Source of the DNA: Cognatilysobacter tabacisoli
Lineage (GTDB): Bacteria > Pseudomonadota > Gammaproteobacteria > Xanthomonadales > Xanthomonadaceae
Length of the DNA: 64,000 nt
Direction of reading: 5' to 3'
Assembly: GCF_003586305.1 (NCBI RefSeq)
Contig: NZ_KZ987400.1
Coordinates: 186,001 to 250,000 of the forward strand
Shown here: positions 8,970-17,627 of the stretch, in pieces
Position numbering within the stretch: position 1 is the first letter of the stretch
How the letters are laid out: the number at the start of each line of letters is the position of its first letter
Notes under the pieces: generated by a model
What the model was told of the DNA's origin: nothing
Databases searched by the model: none
What the model saw: only the letters and a program-made list of their open reading frames with translations
Position numbers and translations under genes: made by a program

Positions 8970-8975
8970 ATTTTA
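8970..8975 (-). promoter_or_regulatory. -10 element (TAAAAT) for the tatD leader
   Basis: TAAAAT on the minus strand ends exactly 6 nt (GCACCG) before ATG 8963, placing the expected +1 at or next to the start codon. No -35 hexamer is obvious. Confidence 0.5.
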
Positions 8976-9021
8976 GCCGGCGCGTGCCGCGCCACCGCGG
9001 CGGCGCGCGCGCGGCAGCCCG

Positions 9022-9027
9022 TATCCT
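9022..9027 (+). promoter_or_regulatory. -10 element (TATCCT) for hrpB
   Basis: TATCCT ends 6 nt before the GTG start of hrpB and no Shine-Dalgarno sequence can fit between. This predicts a leaderless transcript. Confidence 0.45.
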
Positions 9028-9033
9028 TGCGCG

Positions 9034-11568
9034 GTGAATCGCCCCGCCTTCCCGATCGACGCGCTGCTGCCGGACGTCCGCGCCTCGCTGGCCGCGCACC
9101 CGCGGCTGGTGCTGGAGGCGCCGCCCGGCGCCGGCAAGACCACCCAGGTGCCGCCGGCGCTGCTCGATGCGCCGTGGCTGGCCGGCCGGCGGATCGTGAT
9201 GCTCGAGCCGCGCCGCGTCGCCGCGCGCGCGGCGGCGACGTTCATGGCGCGCCAGCGCGGTGAGGACGTCGGCGACACCGTCGGCTACCGGATCCGCTTC
9301 GAGAGCCGCGTGTCGGCGCGCACGCGGATCGAGGTCGTCACCGAAGGCATCCTGACCCGGATGCTGCAGGACGATCCGCTGCTGGAAGGCGTCGGCGCGC
9401 TGCTGTTCGACGAGTTCCACGAGCGCCACCTCGCCGCCGATCTCGGCCTGGCGCTGGCGCTGGACGTGCAGGCCGGACTGCGCGAGGACCTGCGCATCGT
9501 GGTGATGTCGGCCACGCTCGACGGCGCGCGGCTGGCGCAGTTCCTCGACGCGCCGCGGCTGTCGAGCGCCGGCCGCAGCTTCCCGGTCGCGGTCTCGCAC
9601 TTCCCGGCGCGCCGCGACGAGGCGCTCGAGCACCAGGCGCGGCGCGCGATCGAGCACGCCGTCGCCGCGCACCCCGGCGACGTGCTGGTGTTCCTGCCCG
9701 GACAGCGCGAGATCGCGCGCGTCGACGCGGCGCTCGCGACCAGCGATGCGCTGCGCGGCGTCGAGGTGCTGGCGCTGCACGGCGAGCTGCCGGTCGAACA
9801 GCAGTCGCGCGTGCTGCAGCCCAGCGACGACGGCCGGCGGCGCGTGGTGCTGGCCACCAACGTGGCCGAGTCGAGCGTGACCCTGCCCGGCGTGCGCGTG
9901 GTCGTCGACAGCGGTCTGGCGCGCGAACCGCGCTTCGACCCGAACTCCGGCTTCGCCCGGCTCGACGTGGTCGCGATCGCGCAGGCGTCGGCCGACCAGC
10001 GCGCCGGCCGCGCCGGCCGCGTGGCCGACGGCTGGGCGTACCGGCTGTGGCCCGAGTCGCAGCGGCTCGAGCCGCAGCGGCGGCCGGAGATCGCGCAGGT
10101 CGAGCTGTCGGCGCTGGCGCTCGAGCTCGCGGCGTGGGGCAGCGACGCGCTGCGCTTCGTCGACCCGCCGCCGGCCGGCGCGATGGCCGCCGCGCGCGAC
10201 CTGCTGCAGCGGCTCGGCGCGCTCGACAGCGGGCCGGGCGGCGAGCGCACGATCACGCCGTTCGGCCGCCGCGTGCTCGCGCTCGGCACCCATCCGCGGC
10301 TGGCGGCGATGCTGCTCGCGCCGAGCGCACCGGAAGAGCGCGCGCTCGCCTGCGACCTCGCCGCGCTGCTCGAAGCGCGCGATCCGCTGCTGGCGCGAGG
10401 CGGCAGCGGCCGCAGCGATGCGTTGGCCGCACGCTGGCAGGCGCTCGCCGCGTTCCGCGCGGGCCGGGTCGGACCGGATGCGTCGCGCAGCGCGCTCGCC
10501 GCGATCGACCAGGCCGCGAAGCAGTGGCGCCGGCGGCTGCGCGTCGACGCGGCACCGCCGTCCGCCGCGCCGCCGCACGCGCTCGGCGACCTGCTGCTGC
10601 ACGCGTTTCCGGATCGCATCGCGCGCCAGCACCGCAGCGACCCACGCCGCTACGCGCTGGCCAACGGCCGGATGGCCAAGCTGTTCGACGACAGCGCAGT
10701 GTTCGGCGAGTCGTGGCTGGTCGCGACCGAGCTGCGCTTCGACACGCGCGGCGACGCGCTGCTGCTGCGCGCCGCGCCGCTCGACGAGGCGCGGCTGCGC
10801 CGCGAGTTCCCGGCGCGCTTCGTCGAGGAAGACGCGGTGCGCTGGGACGAGGCGCGCCGCGCACTGGTCGCCGAGCGCGTGCAGCGCTTCGACGCGATCG
10901 TCCTCGACGCACGCCCGGCCGGCCGCGTCGACCCGGCGCACGCGGCGCGCGCGCTGACCGACGCGGTGCGCACGTTGGGCCTCGACGCGCTGCCGTGGAG
11001 CGAGTCGGCGCGGCAGTGGCGCGCGCGCGTGGTCGCGCTGCACGCGTGGCTGCCCGAGCTCGGCCTGCCCGACCTGCGCGACGACGCGCTGCTGGCCACG
11101 CTCGACGACTGGCTGCGCCCGGCGTTCGCCGGGAAGACCCGGCTCGACGCGCTCGACGAGCACGAACTCGCCGAGGCGCTGCGCAATCGCGTCGACTGGG
11201 CCGCGCGCCAGCGCATCGACGCGCTCGCGCCGACGCGCATCACGGTGCCGTCCGGAATGGAGCGGCGGATCGAATACGGACTCGAGCACGACGGCACGCC
11301 GACCGCGCCGGTGCTCGCGGTCAAGCTGCAGGAGCTGTTCGGCCTGGCCGACACGCCGCGCATCGCCGACGGCCGCGTGCCGCTGACGCTGCACCTGCTG
11401 TCGCCCGGCGGCAAGCCGCTGCAGATCACCCGCGACCTCAAGGGCTTCTGGGACCGCACGTACCCGGAAGTGAAGAAGGAAATGAAGGGCCGCTACCCGA
11501 AGCACCCGTGGCCCGACGATCCGTGGAGCGCGACCGCGACGCACCGCGCGAAGCCGCGCGGTACCTGA
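9034..11568 (+). CDS. hrpB: ATP-dependent helicase HrpB
   Basis: An 844-aa DEAH-box-type helicase of the HrpB family, close to the usual length. Motif I is APPGAGKTTQVP (about 29-40), motif Ia LEPRRVAARA, motif II DEFHERHLA (about 124-132; DEFH in place of DEAH, normal for HrpB), motif III MSATLDG, then the C-terminal RecA domain with FLPGQREI, ATNVAESSVTLPGV and motif VI QRAGRAGR. The HA2 and HrpB C-terminal domains follow (YPEVKKEMKGRYPKHPWP near the end). It is a predicted RNA helicase; the physiological role is poorly defined in most bacteria. GTG 9034 is the start, 6 nt after a -10-like hexamer. Confidence 0.93.
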   Translation: MNRPAFPIDALLPDVRASLAAHPRLVLEAPPGAGKTTQVPPALLDAPWLAGRRIVMLEPRRVAARAAATFMARQRGEDVGDTVGYRIRFESRVSARTRIEVVTEGILTRMLQDDPLLEGVGALLFDEFHERHLAADLGLALALDVQAGLREDLRIVVMSATLDGARLAQFLDAPRLSSAGRSFPVAVSHFPARRDEALEHQARRAIEHAVAAHPGDVLVFLPGQREIARVDAALATSDALRGVEVLALHGELPVEQQSRVLQPSDDGRRRVVLATNVAESSVTLPGVRVVVDSGLAREPRFDPNSGFARLDVVAIAQASADQRAGRAGRVADGWAYRLWPESQRLEPQRRPEIAQVELSALALELAAWGSDALRFVDPPPAGAMAAARDLLQRLGALDSGPGGERTITPFGRRVLALGTHPRLAAMLLAPSAPEERALACDLAALLEARDPLLARGGSGRSDALAARWQALAAFRAGRVGPDASRSALAAIDQAAKQWRRRLRVDAAPPSAAPPHALGDLLLHAFPDRIARQHRSDPRRYALANGRMAKLFDDSAVFGESWLVATELRFDTRGDALLLRAAPLDEARLRREFPARFVEEDAVRWDEARRALVAERVQRFDAIVLDARPAGRVDPAHAARALTDAVRTLGLDALPWSESARQWRARVVALHAWLPELGLPDLRDDALLATLDDWLRPAFAGKTRLDALDEHELAEALRNRVDWAARQRIDALAPTRITVPSGMERRIEYGLEHDGTPTAPVLAVKLQELFGLADTPRIADGRVPLTLHLLSPGGKPLQITRDLKGFWDRTYPEVKKEMKGRYPKHPWPDDPWSATATHRAKPRGT

Positions 11569-11713
11569 CCTGGCGTTTGATGGCGATGTCCGGATGCAAT
11601 GGATCCGACACGGGGCCGCGCACCGGCTTTCGTCCGCATAGCCCGTATCGTCGCGACCCGTGTGGCGCGGGCCCGTCGCCTACACTGCGCGCTGATCCGC
11701 CCACCGATCCCGC

Positions 11714-12742
11714 ATGTCGCCGCTGACCGATCCGTCGTTCCTGCCGTTCAAGCTCGACCCGGTCGGCCGCCGCGTGCTGTGGCTGCGCCTGGACGCGGCG
11801 CGGCGGCGCGAGGCGGCGTTCCTCGACGAACGCGCGATCGGCGCCGACGACGCCGGCGGCTGGCTGCCGCTGGAGGCGCTCGACGCGTTCGCGGCCGGGG
11901 ACGCGCCCAGCGCCGACGGCGTGTTCCACATCGGCCACTGCGGTTCGACCCTGCTGAGCCGGCTGCTGGAGGCGTGGCCCGGCGTGCAGGCGCTGCGCGA
12001 GCCGCTGCCGCTGCGCACGGTGGCCGAGGCCTGGCCGACGCGCCACGGTGCGCTGGCGCGGCTGTCGGCGGACGAACTCGACGGCGCGCTGCAGGCGCTG
12101 TGGCGCGCGTGGTCGCGACCGCTGCCGCCGGCGACGCGGACCGTCATCAAGGCCACCAGCAGCTGCAACGCGCTGGCCGCGCCGCTCCTCGACGCGCAGC
12201 CGGGGATGCGGGCGGTGCTGCTCGACGTCGCCCTGCGGCCGTACCTCGCCGCGCTGCTGAAGTCGCCGGCAGCCACGCTGGACGCCGCCGTGGCTGCGCC
12301 CGAACGGCTGGCGTCGCTGATGGACGCCGGCGTCGGCGACGGCCTGCGGCTGCACGCGCTGTCGCTGCCCCAGCAGTGCGCGATGGGCTGGGTTGCCGAG
12401 CGGCTGCGCTTCGCGCGGCTGGCCACCGGCGCGCTGGGCGACCGCATGCTGCGCGTGGATTTCGATGCGCTGCTGGACTCGCCGCGCGACGTGCTCGCGC
12501 GCGTCGCCTCGCACCTGTCGCTGCCCGTCGACGGCGTCGACGCCGCGGTCGCGGCGCCGGCGTGGGGCCGCTATGCCAAGGCGCAGGACCACGGCTACGG
12601 GCGCGACGACCGCGCCCACGACCTCGCGCTGTCGCTGCAGCGGCACGCGCCGCAGGTCGAGGAAGGCGAACGCTGGGTGGCGGAGTTCCTCGCGCGCCAC
12701 CCCGACGTGGCCGCGGCGGTGCTGGACGGCGACGCCGGCTGA
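11714..12742 (+). CDS. Sulfotransferase-like P-loop protein
   Basis: A 342-aa protein whose FHIGHCGSTLLSRLLE segment (about 71-86) resembles the 5'-phosphosulfate-binding loop of PAPS-dependent sulfotransferases. It is followed by ALREPLPLR and a later VIKATSSCNAL segment. A C-terminal helical region with a DYGRDD-like tail (GYGRDDRAHD) ends the protein. The family has the nucleotide-binding fold, but the canonical 3'-phosphate Arg/Ser pair is not clear to me, so enzymatic activity is uncertain. A -10-like TACACT lies at 11681-11686. It is convergent with a PKHD-type 2OG-Fe(II) hydroxylase. Confidence 0.65.
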   Translation: MSPLTDPSFLPFKLDPVGRRVLWLRLDAARRREAAFLDERAIGADDAGGWLPLEALDAFAAGDAPSADGVFHIGHCGSTLLSRLLEAWPGVQALREPLPLRTVAEAWPTRHGALARLSADELDGALQALWRAWSRPLPPATRTVIKATSSCNALAAPLLDAQPGMRAVLLDVALRPYLAALLKSPAATLDAAVAAPERLASLMDAGVGDGLRLHALSLPQQCAMGWVAERLRFARLATGALGDRMLRVDFDALLDSPRDVLARVASHLSLPVDGVDAAVAAPAWGRYAKAQDHGYGRDDRAHDLALSLQRHAPQVEEGERWVAEFLARHPDVAAAVLDGDAG

Positions 12743-12808
12743 GGCCCGCGGCGAGCAGTCGCTCGGCGACGAACGACACTCCGCCGCGCGGCCGTCAGCG
12801 GTGCGCGC

Positions 12809-13474
12809 TCAGGTGTCGGCCCACATCCGGAACAGGTTGGTGCGCAGCGACTCGAGCAGCACCTGCAGGCGCTCGTCGTTGAGGTTGGTGCGCGCGCGCG
12901 CCTCGGCCAGCTGCACGAGCAGTTCGCGCTGCTGCGCGTCGGCGATCCAGCTCTGCAGCCAGGTGATCGCCGCGATGCGCACGCCGCGCGTGACCGGGGC
13001 GACGCGGTGGATCGTCGTCGACGGGTACAGCAGCGCGCTGCCGGGTTCGAGCTTGTACGCCAGCTCCTGCTCACCGAGCTGCATCGTCAGTTCGCCGCCG
13101 TCGTAGTCGCCCGGCGGGTTGAGGAAGATCGTGCACGACAGGTCGCTGCGCATCGGCGGCGTCGACGGGAACAGCGCCTCGTCGACGTGCCAGCCGTAGG
13201 TCATGCCCGGCTCGTAGCGCACGACCGTCGTGCGCGCCATGTTGCGCGGCTGCGCGTAGGTGCGCAGGTCGGGGTGGCGCACCAGCGCGTCGCGCGCGAT
13301 CTGGGCGATGCGCTGGTTGGCCGGGTCCTCCTGCGGCGCCTGCAGGTTCTGCTTGATCCGCGAGTCGGGGTTGGTCGCGCGGCCGTCGGCGAACCCGACC
13401 TGCGGCAGCAGCTCGCGCACGGCCTGCAGGTCGGCGGCGTTGAGCACGTTGGGCAGCAGGCGGATCATCGTCAT
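12809..13474 (-). CDS. Fe(II)/2-oxoglutarate PKHD-type hydroxylase (PiuC/YbiX family)
   Basis: A 221-aa non-haem iron dioxygenase. The metal triad is visible as H96-x-D98 (YGWHVDEA) and H156 (TIHRVAP); R166 is the expected 2-oxoglutarate anchor (RGVRIAAI). Length and C-terminal helical tail match the PiuC/YbiX family, often linked to TonB receptors and iron supply in gammaproteobacteria. The substrate is unknown. ATG 13474 (MTMIRLL) fits the family; an internal ATG two codons later is an alternative. Here the neighbour is the sulfotransferase-like gene rather than a receptor. Confidence 0.88.
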   Translation of the reverse strand: MTMIRLLPNVLNAADLQAVRELLPQVGFADGRATNPDSRIKQNLQAPQEDPANQRIAQIARDALVRHPDLRTYAQPRNMARTTVVRYEPGMTYGWHVDEALFPSTPPMRSDLSCTIFLNPPGDYDGGELTMQLGEQELAYKLEPGSALLYPSTTIHRVAPVTRGVRIAAITWLQSWIADAQQRELLVQLAEARARTNLNDERLQVLLESLRTNLFRMWADT

Positions 13475-13607
13475 TCCCGGCAGGCGCGGCCGCGACGCGG
13501 CCGCTGCCGCATGATCGGCATTCAGCTGCGGGCGGGCAACCGCTCACGCTGCTTCAACGGCGCCGCACCGACACTGCGGGCCTTCCGACCCCACCCGTGG
13601 ACCCGAC

Positions 13608-13991
13608 ATGAGCAAGCTGACCGATCTTCCCGAGCGAGCGCTGGAACTGGCGTCCAGCATGGGCGACAACCTGCGCCACGTGGTGCCGAGCGCCGGCAAG
13701 TGGCTCGAGACCGGCGCCAAGCTCGGAGCGCTGCGCGGCGGCGTGCGCGTGGCGACCGCGGTGGCACGCCGCAACCCGGTGATGGTCGCCGCCGCCGCCG
13801 CCGGCGCCGGCCTGCTGTGGTACGCGGCGCACCGCCGCGCCAAGCGCGCCGAAGCCGGCGAGAACGCCGACGGCAGCATCAACGGCAGCGCGCGCCGCGT
13901 CGATGCCCGCGCCGGCAACGGCCGCACCGCGCCGCGCAAGACCACCGCCCGCAAGCGGACCTCGCGCACGACCCGCGCGACCGCCGAGTAA
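13608..13991 (+). CDS. Small basic protein with one hydrophobic segment, unknown function
   Basis: A 127-aa protein with an amphipathic N-terminal region, one hydrophobic stretch (PVMVAAAAAGAGLLWYAA, about 57-74) and a Lys/Arg/Thr-rich tail (RTAPRKTTARKRTSRTTR) that resembles low-complexity nucleic-acid-binding tails. This suggests a membrane-associated protein with a basic cytoplasmic tail. I recognise no family. It is monocistronic and followed by a strong terminator. The start ATG 13608 follows a CCCGAC stretch without a good ribosome-binding site. Confidence 0.6.
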   Translation: MSKLTDLPERALELASSMGDNLRHVVPSAGKWLETGAKLGALRGGVRVATAVARRNPVMVAAAAAGAGLLWYAAHRRAKRAEAGENADGSINGSARRVDARAGNGRTAPRKTTARKRTSRTTRATAE

Positions 13992-14016
13992 CTGCGCACC
14001 GCAGGCGGCCATCAGG

Positions 14017-14061
14017 ACGCCGCGCCCCGCGATCACGCGATCGCCGGGACGCGGCGTTTTT
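14017..14061. terminator. Strong bipartite hairpin terminator
   Basis: The outer stem ACGCCGCG/CGCGGCGT (14017-14024 with 14050-14057) encloses an inner GCGATC/GATCGC stem (14029-14034 with 14039-14044). A run of five T (14057-14061) follows on the plus strand. It terminates the upstream small gene and lies between convergent genes. Confidence 0.8.
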
Positions 14062-14118
14062 CGTCCGGAGGAGTCGGTCGCGGACGGCGCCGGCAGGCGC
14101 GTCGGGGTTGCGCCCCGA

Positions 14119-15216
14119 TCACGCCGCGCGCGGCGGTTCCGGCAGCTCGACGATGAAGCGCGCGCCGCCATGCTTGCGCGCCTCGTGCCACAGCTGGCCG
14201 CCGGCGTTGTCGATGATCCGGCGCGCCAGCGACAGGCCGAGCCCGCTCGACAGCGCTTCCTCGGCGTCGCCCTCGTGCAGGCGCACGAACGGCTTGAACA
14301 GCTCGCGCTCGCGCGCCTTCGGAATGCCCGGACCGCGGTCGGCGACGACCAGCTGCCAGTAGCCCGGCGCGCTCTGGCGGCCGGCCAGCAGCAGCGGCGC
14401 GCCTGGCGCGTACTTCATCGCGTTGGTGACGAGGTTCTCGCTGACCTGGCGCAGCACCCGCTCGTCGATCGCGACCCGCGCGTGGGCGGGCGCATGCACC
14501 ACCTCGACGGCGATCCCGCGCGCCTCGAGCTGCATCTCGTAGCGGGCCAGCAGCCAGTCCAGCGTGTCGTTGACGCTGGCCTCGGCGGCCTCGAGCCGGG
14601 TGCGGCCGGCCTGCGCCTCGAGGTAGTGGCGGATGTAGCCGATCGCGTCGTTGGCGCTCTCGTAGATCATCTCCAGGTAGCGCGGCACGCGTTCTGGCTT
14701 GCAGCTGTCGGTGCGCAGCACGTCGCTGGCGAACAGCACGCTGGTGAGCGGATTCTTGAGGTCGTGCGCGACCAGGTTGACCAGCTCCTCGCGCTCGCGC
14801 GCGACGCGCTCGAGCCGGTCGCGCGTCAGCTTCAGGCCGACGTGCGCATTGACGCGCGCGATCAGCTCCTCGGGCAGGAACGGCTTGGTGACGTAGTCGA
14901 CCGCGCCGGCCTCGAACGCGCGCAGCAGCAGGTCGCGGTCGTGCGCGGCGGTGACGAACACCACCGGCGCGCGCAGCGGCACCGGCTGCTCGCGCAGCGC
15001 CTGCAGCACTTCGAACCCGTCCTGCCCCGGCATCATCATGTCGAGCAGCACCAGGTCCGGCGCGCGCTCGTTGTAGCGGGCGATCGCTTCCTCGCCGCCG
15101 GACGCGGTGATCACTTCGTAACCCTGGCGGGTCAGCAGCATCGCAATGACGCGCAGGTTCGCCGACTGGTCGTCGACGACGAGGACGGTCCCCGCGCTGG
15201 TCGTGGTGGTGGTCAT
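14119..15216 (-). CDS. Response-regulator/histidine-kinase fusion
   Basis: A 365-aa soluble hybrid in which the receiver domain comes first: VLVVDDQ (about 11-17), LLDMMMPGQDG with the phospho-acceptor Asp near 55, and VTKPF (Lys near 108). A HisKA segment (LVNLVAHDLKNPLTSVL, H-box) and a HATPase domain (NLVTNAMKYA, VADRGPGIP, SSGLGLSLARRI) follow. There is no transmembrane segment and no output domain, so it probably takes phosphate from, or signals to, a partner encoded elsewhere. I chose MTTTTTSAG at 15216; the longer frame to 15360 adds non-homologous residues. It stands alone. Confidence 0.88.
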   Translation of the reverse strand: MTTTTTSAGTVLVVDDQSANLRVIAMLLTRQGYEVITASGGEEAIARYNERAPDLVLLDMMMPGQDGFEVLQALREQPVPLRAPVVFVTAAHDRDLLLRAFEAGAVDYVTKPFLPEELIARVNAHVGLKLTRDRLERVAREREELVNLVAHDLKNPLTSVLFASDVLRTDSCKPERVPRYLEMIYESANDAIGYIRHYLEAQAGRTRLEAAEASVNDTLDWLLARYEMQLEARGIAVEVVHAPAHARVAIDERVLRQVSENLVTNAMKYAPGAPLLLAGRQSAPGYWQLVVADRGPGIPKARERELFKPFVRLHEGDAEEALSSGLGLSLARRIIDNAGGQLWHEARKHGGARFIVELPEPPRAA

Positions 15217-15441
15217 CGGTCCCCGGTGGCGCAATGCGGGCCCGGCCCGTGGACGCATCGCAAACGCCGCTGGCACGTTAACAGAAAGGGCGCGGTTTCC
15301 TGAATACGCGATAGGCGCCGTCGATGAATGGTTCACGCCGCGGCGCCGGCGCGCAAGCACCCCCGCGGGAGGTCACCCGCCCGGGTGCTGGCGGTGCGGC
15401 GCGGCTACCATCGCGGGCCCCGCAACGGATCCGCCGCCTGC

Positions 15442-16374
15442 ATGCTGCCCGACCCCTCCGCACGGCGCCTCGGACTGCTGCTCGCCGCGACCGGCGCGGT
15501 GCTGTTCTCGGCCAAAGCGATCCTCGCCAAGTACCAGTTCCGGTACGGGCTGGACGCGCTCGACGTGATGGCGCTGCGGATGGCGTTCTCGCTGCCGCTG
15601 TTCGTCGCGCTGGGCGTGCGCGAGGCCCGGCGGGATCCGGGCCGCGCGCCGCTGTCGCGCCGCGACGCCGGCCTGCTGCTGGTGCTCGGCGTGCTGGGCT
15701 ACTACCTGTCGAGCCTGCTCGACTTCTGGGGGCTGCAGTACGTGCCGGTCTCGCTGGAGCGGCTGATCCTGTTCCTCAACCCGACCTTCGTGCTGCTGAT
15801 CGGGCTGGTGGCGTTCGGCCGCCGGGTCGCGCGGCGCGAGTGGACCGCGCTGGCGGTCAGCTACGCCGGCGTCGCGCTGGTGTTCGTCGAGAACCTGCGG
15901 CTGGACGGGCCTCACATCGGCTTCGGCAGCGCGCTGGTGCTGATGGCCGCGGTCAGCTACGCGCTGTACCTGGCGCTGTCCGGGCAGATGATCGCGCGGC
16001 TCGGGCCGCTGCGGCTGGTGGCCTACGCGATGGTGGTGTCGACCGCGGCGACCGCGGTGCACTACCTCGCGCTGCGCGACGTCGCCCCGCTGCTGTCGCT
16101 GCCGGCGCCGGTGTACGTGCTGGCGCTGGCCAACGCGGTGTTCTGCACGTTCCTGCCGGTCACCTTCACGATGGGCGCGGTGGCGCGGCTCGGCGCCGGG
16201 CAGACCGCGCAGCTGTCGGCGCTCGGCCCGGTGTCGCTGCTGTTCCTCGGCGGCTGGCTGCTCGGCGAGCCGATCACGCCGGTGCAGGTGCTCGGCACCG
16301 CGGTGGTGCTGGCCGGCGTGTGGCTGCTGGCCCGCCCGGCGGCGAACTCGCTGCCGCTGCCGGGGCGCGGCTGA
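15442..16374 (+). CDS. EamA/DMT-family transporter
   Basis: A 310-aa inner-membrane protein with about ten predicted transmembrane helices in two EamA repeats (first GLLLAATGAVLFSAKAIL..., second FGSALVLMAAVSYALYL...). Conserved features of the drug/metabolite exporter family include LERLILFLNPTFVLLIG in repeat one and LSALGPVSLLFLGGWLLGEPITPVQ in repeat two. It likely exports amino acids or other small metabolites; the substrate cannot be inferred. A -10-like TACCAT lies near 15410. ATG 15442 begins just before the first helix. Confidence 0.85.
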   Translation: MLPDPSARRLGLLLAATGAVLFSAKAILAKYQFRYGLDALDVMALRMAFSLPLFVALGVREARRDPGRAPLSRRDAGLLLVLGVLGYYLSSLLDFWGLQYVPVSLERLILFLNPTFVLLIGLVAFGRRVARREWTALAVSYAGVALVFVENLRLDGPHIGFGSALVLMAAVSYALYLALSGQMIARLGPLRLVAYAMVVSTAATAVHYLALRDVAPLLSLPAPVYVLALANAVFCTFLPVTFTMGAVARLGAGQTAQLSALGPVSLLFLGGWLLGEPITPVQVLGTAVVLAGVWLLARPAANSLPLPGRG

Positions 16375-16417
16375 GCGCGCGCTTTGACTTCCCGGAACTC
16401 GACAGCTGAAATAAAGA

Positions 16418-16438
16418 GAGCCCGGCGATGCCGGGCTC
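16418..16438 (-). terminator. Rho-independent terminator of the TonB-domain lipoprotein gene
   Basis: A perfect 9-bp stem (GAGCCCGGC/GCCGGGCTC) with a GAT/ATC triloop. On the minus strand it is followed by a T-rich run (TCTTTATTT). It is located between convergent genes. Confidence 0.8.
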
Positions 16439-16463
16439 CCGATGACGCCAACCGCGCGGGCGA

Positions 16464-17495
16464 TCAGCCGCCCGGGTTGAAGCCGATCGTGCGGCGCGTG
16501 GTGACCGGCGCGGCGACCGGCTGGAAGCGCCAGCGGCGCACCGCGTTGACTGCCTCGCGGTCGAACACGCGCGGCGGATTGGCGCGGACCACGCGGGCGG
16601 CGGTGACCGAGCCGTCGGTGCCGACGGTGAACTCGACCTGCACCTCGCCCGACTGGTTCGCGCGCAGCGCCTCCGGCGGATAGCGGGGGGCCGGCGTCGA
16701 CAGCGCGCGCAGCTCGCTAGCGGCTGGCGCGGCGGCGGCGGTGGTCGCCGCGGCGGCCCGCTGCTCGGCGGCCCGCTGCTCGGCGGCGCGCTGCTCGGCG
16801 GCCTGGCGTTCGGCTGCCTCGCGCTCGGCGGCCTGGCGGGCGGCGGCCTGCTGGCGCTCGCTGGTCTGGCTCGCGGCCAGCTGGCGCGCGGCCTCGTCCT
16901 GCTGACGCTTCTGGTCTTCGAGCCGCTTCTTCTCGAGGTCGGCCTGGCGCTTGGCCTCTTCCTCGGCGGTCAGCGTCTGCTGCGCGGCGCGCGCGGCGAC
17001 GGCCTGCTGCTGCGCGGTGATGCTGGTCTCCAAGCGGGCGAGCGCCGGATGCTGCGCATCGGCTTTCTCGAGCAGCGCGGCCAGGCGCTGGGCTTCGGTG
17101 AAGTCCTCGCGGTTGACGCTCTGCTCGATCGCGATGACGGTCATCGGCAGCAGGTCGGTCAGCGCGCTGGCCACGGCGGCGTCGCCGGGCTGCTTGTCGC
17201 GCAGCGCGAGGTAGTACTCGACGGCGTTGTTCTCGGCCGGCGCGTACAGGCGGTTCTCGGCGTACGCCGTGCGGGCCGCCTCGCGGAGCTGGTCGACGCT
17301 CATGCCGGCGACCTTCGCCGAGACGGCGGTCTCGGCGGTCACGGCGGGCGTGGCGGCGGCCGGCGCGGTGGCCGCGGTCGGTGCCGGCTCGTCCTTGCCG
17401 CACGCGGCGACGGCCGCGCCGAGGGCGAGGACCAGCGCAATGCGGGCCACGGTGGCGACCCGGCTCCCCGGCCGGGCGTTCGAATTCAGAATCAT
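16464..17495 (-). CDS. Lipoprotein with coiled-coil stalk and TonB C-terminal domain
   Basis: A 343-aa protein. The signal peptide ends in LALGAAVAAC (lipobox Cys near 32, Gly at +2), so it should be lipidated, and the absence of Asp at +2 favours the outer membrane. An Ala/Thr/Pro linker, a helical region and a Gln/Ala/Arg/Glu-rich coiled coil (about 165-255, partly a five-residue repeat) lead to a TonB C-terminal domain (PRYPPEALRANQSGEVQVEF, VRRWRFQPV). Classical TonB is anchored by an inner-membrane helix; this one has a lipid anchor instead. ATG 17495 follows GGGGAG. Function is uncertain; it may be a structural or envelope-spanning TonB-like protein. Confidence 0.8.
   Translation of the reverse strand: MILNSNARPGSRVATVARIALVLALGAAVAACGKDEPAPTAATAPAAATPAVTAETAVSAKVAGMSVDQLREAARTAYAENRLYAPAENNAVEYYLALRDKQPGDAAVASALTDLLPMTVIAIEQSVNREDFTEAQRLAALLEKADAQHPALARLETSITAQQQAVAARAAQQTLTAEEEAKRQADLEKKRLEDQKRQQDEAARQLAASQTSERQQAAARQAAEREAAERQAAEQRAAEQRAAEQRAAAATTAAAAPAASELRALSTPAPRYPPEALRANQSGEVQVEFTVGTDGSVTAARVVRANPPRVFDREAVNAVRRWRFQPVAAPVTTRRTIGFNPGG
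16752..16841. repeat. In-frame 15-bp tandem repeats coding for an AAEQR coiled coil
   Basis: About six degenerate copies of a 15-bp unit (GCGGCCCGCTGCTCG and variants) encode repeated AAEQR/AAERQ in the stalk of the TonB-domain lipoprotein. Copies 1-3 are nearly identical, a likely site of length variation. Confidence 0.7.
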
Positions 17496-17627
17496 TGGTA
17501 ACACTCTCCCCTGTAGTGCGGCGACGTTCCCGCACGCGCGTAGTGAGGCCGCTGCCGCGGGGGTTTGTCAAGCCGGTGCGGCTGAACGCGCGTGCGGCCG
17601 GTCGCGGCCACGCGGCGACCGGCGTCG

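Noticed and set aside
16752-16841. Short tandem repeats, first considered as a CRISPR-like or minisatellite element
   Set aside because: The 15-bp units are contiguous without spacers and stay in frame, encoding a coiled coil. They are a coding repeat.
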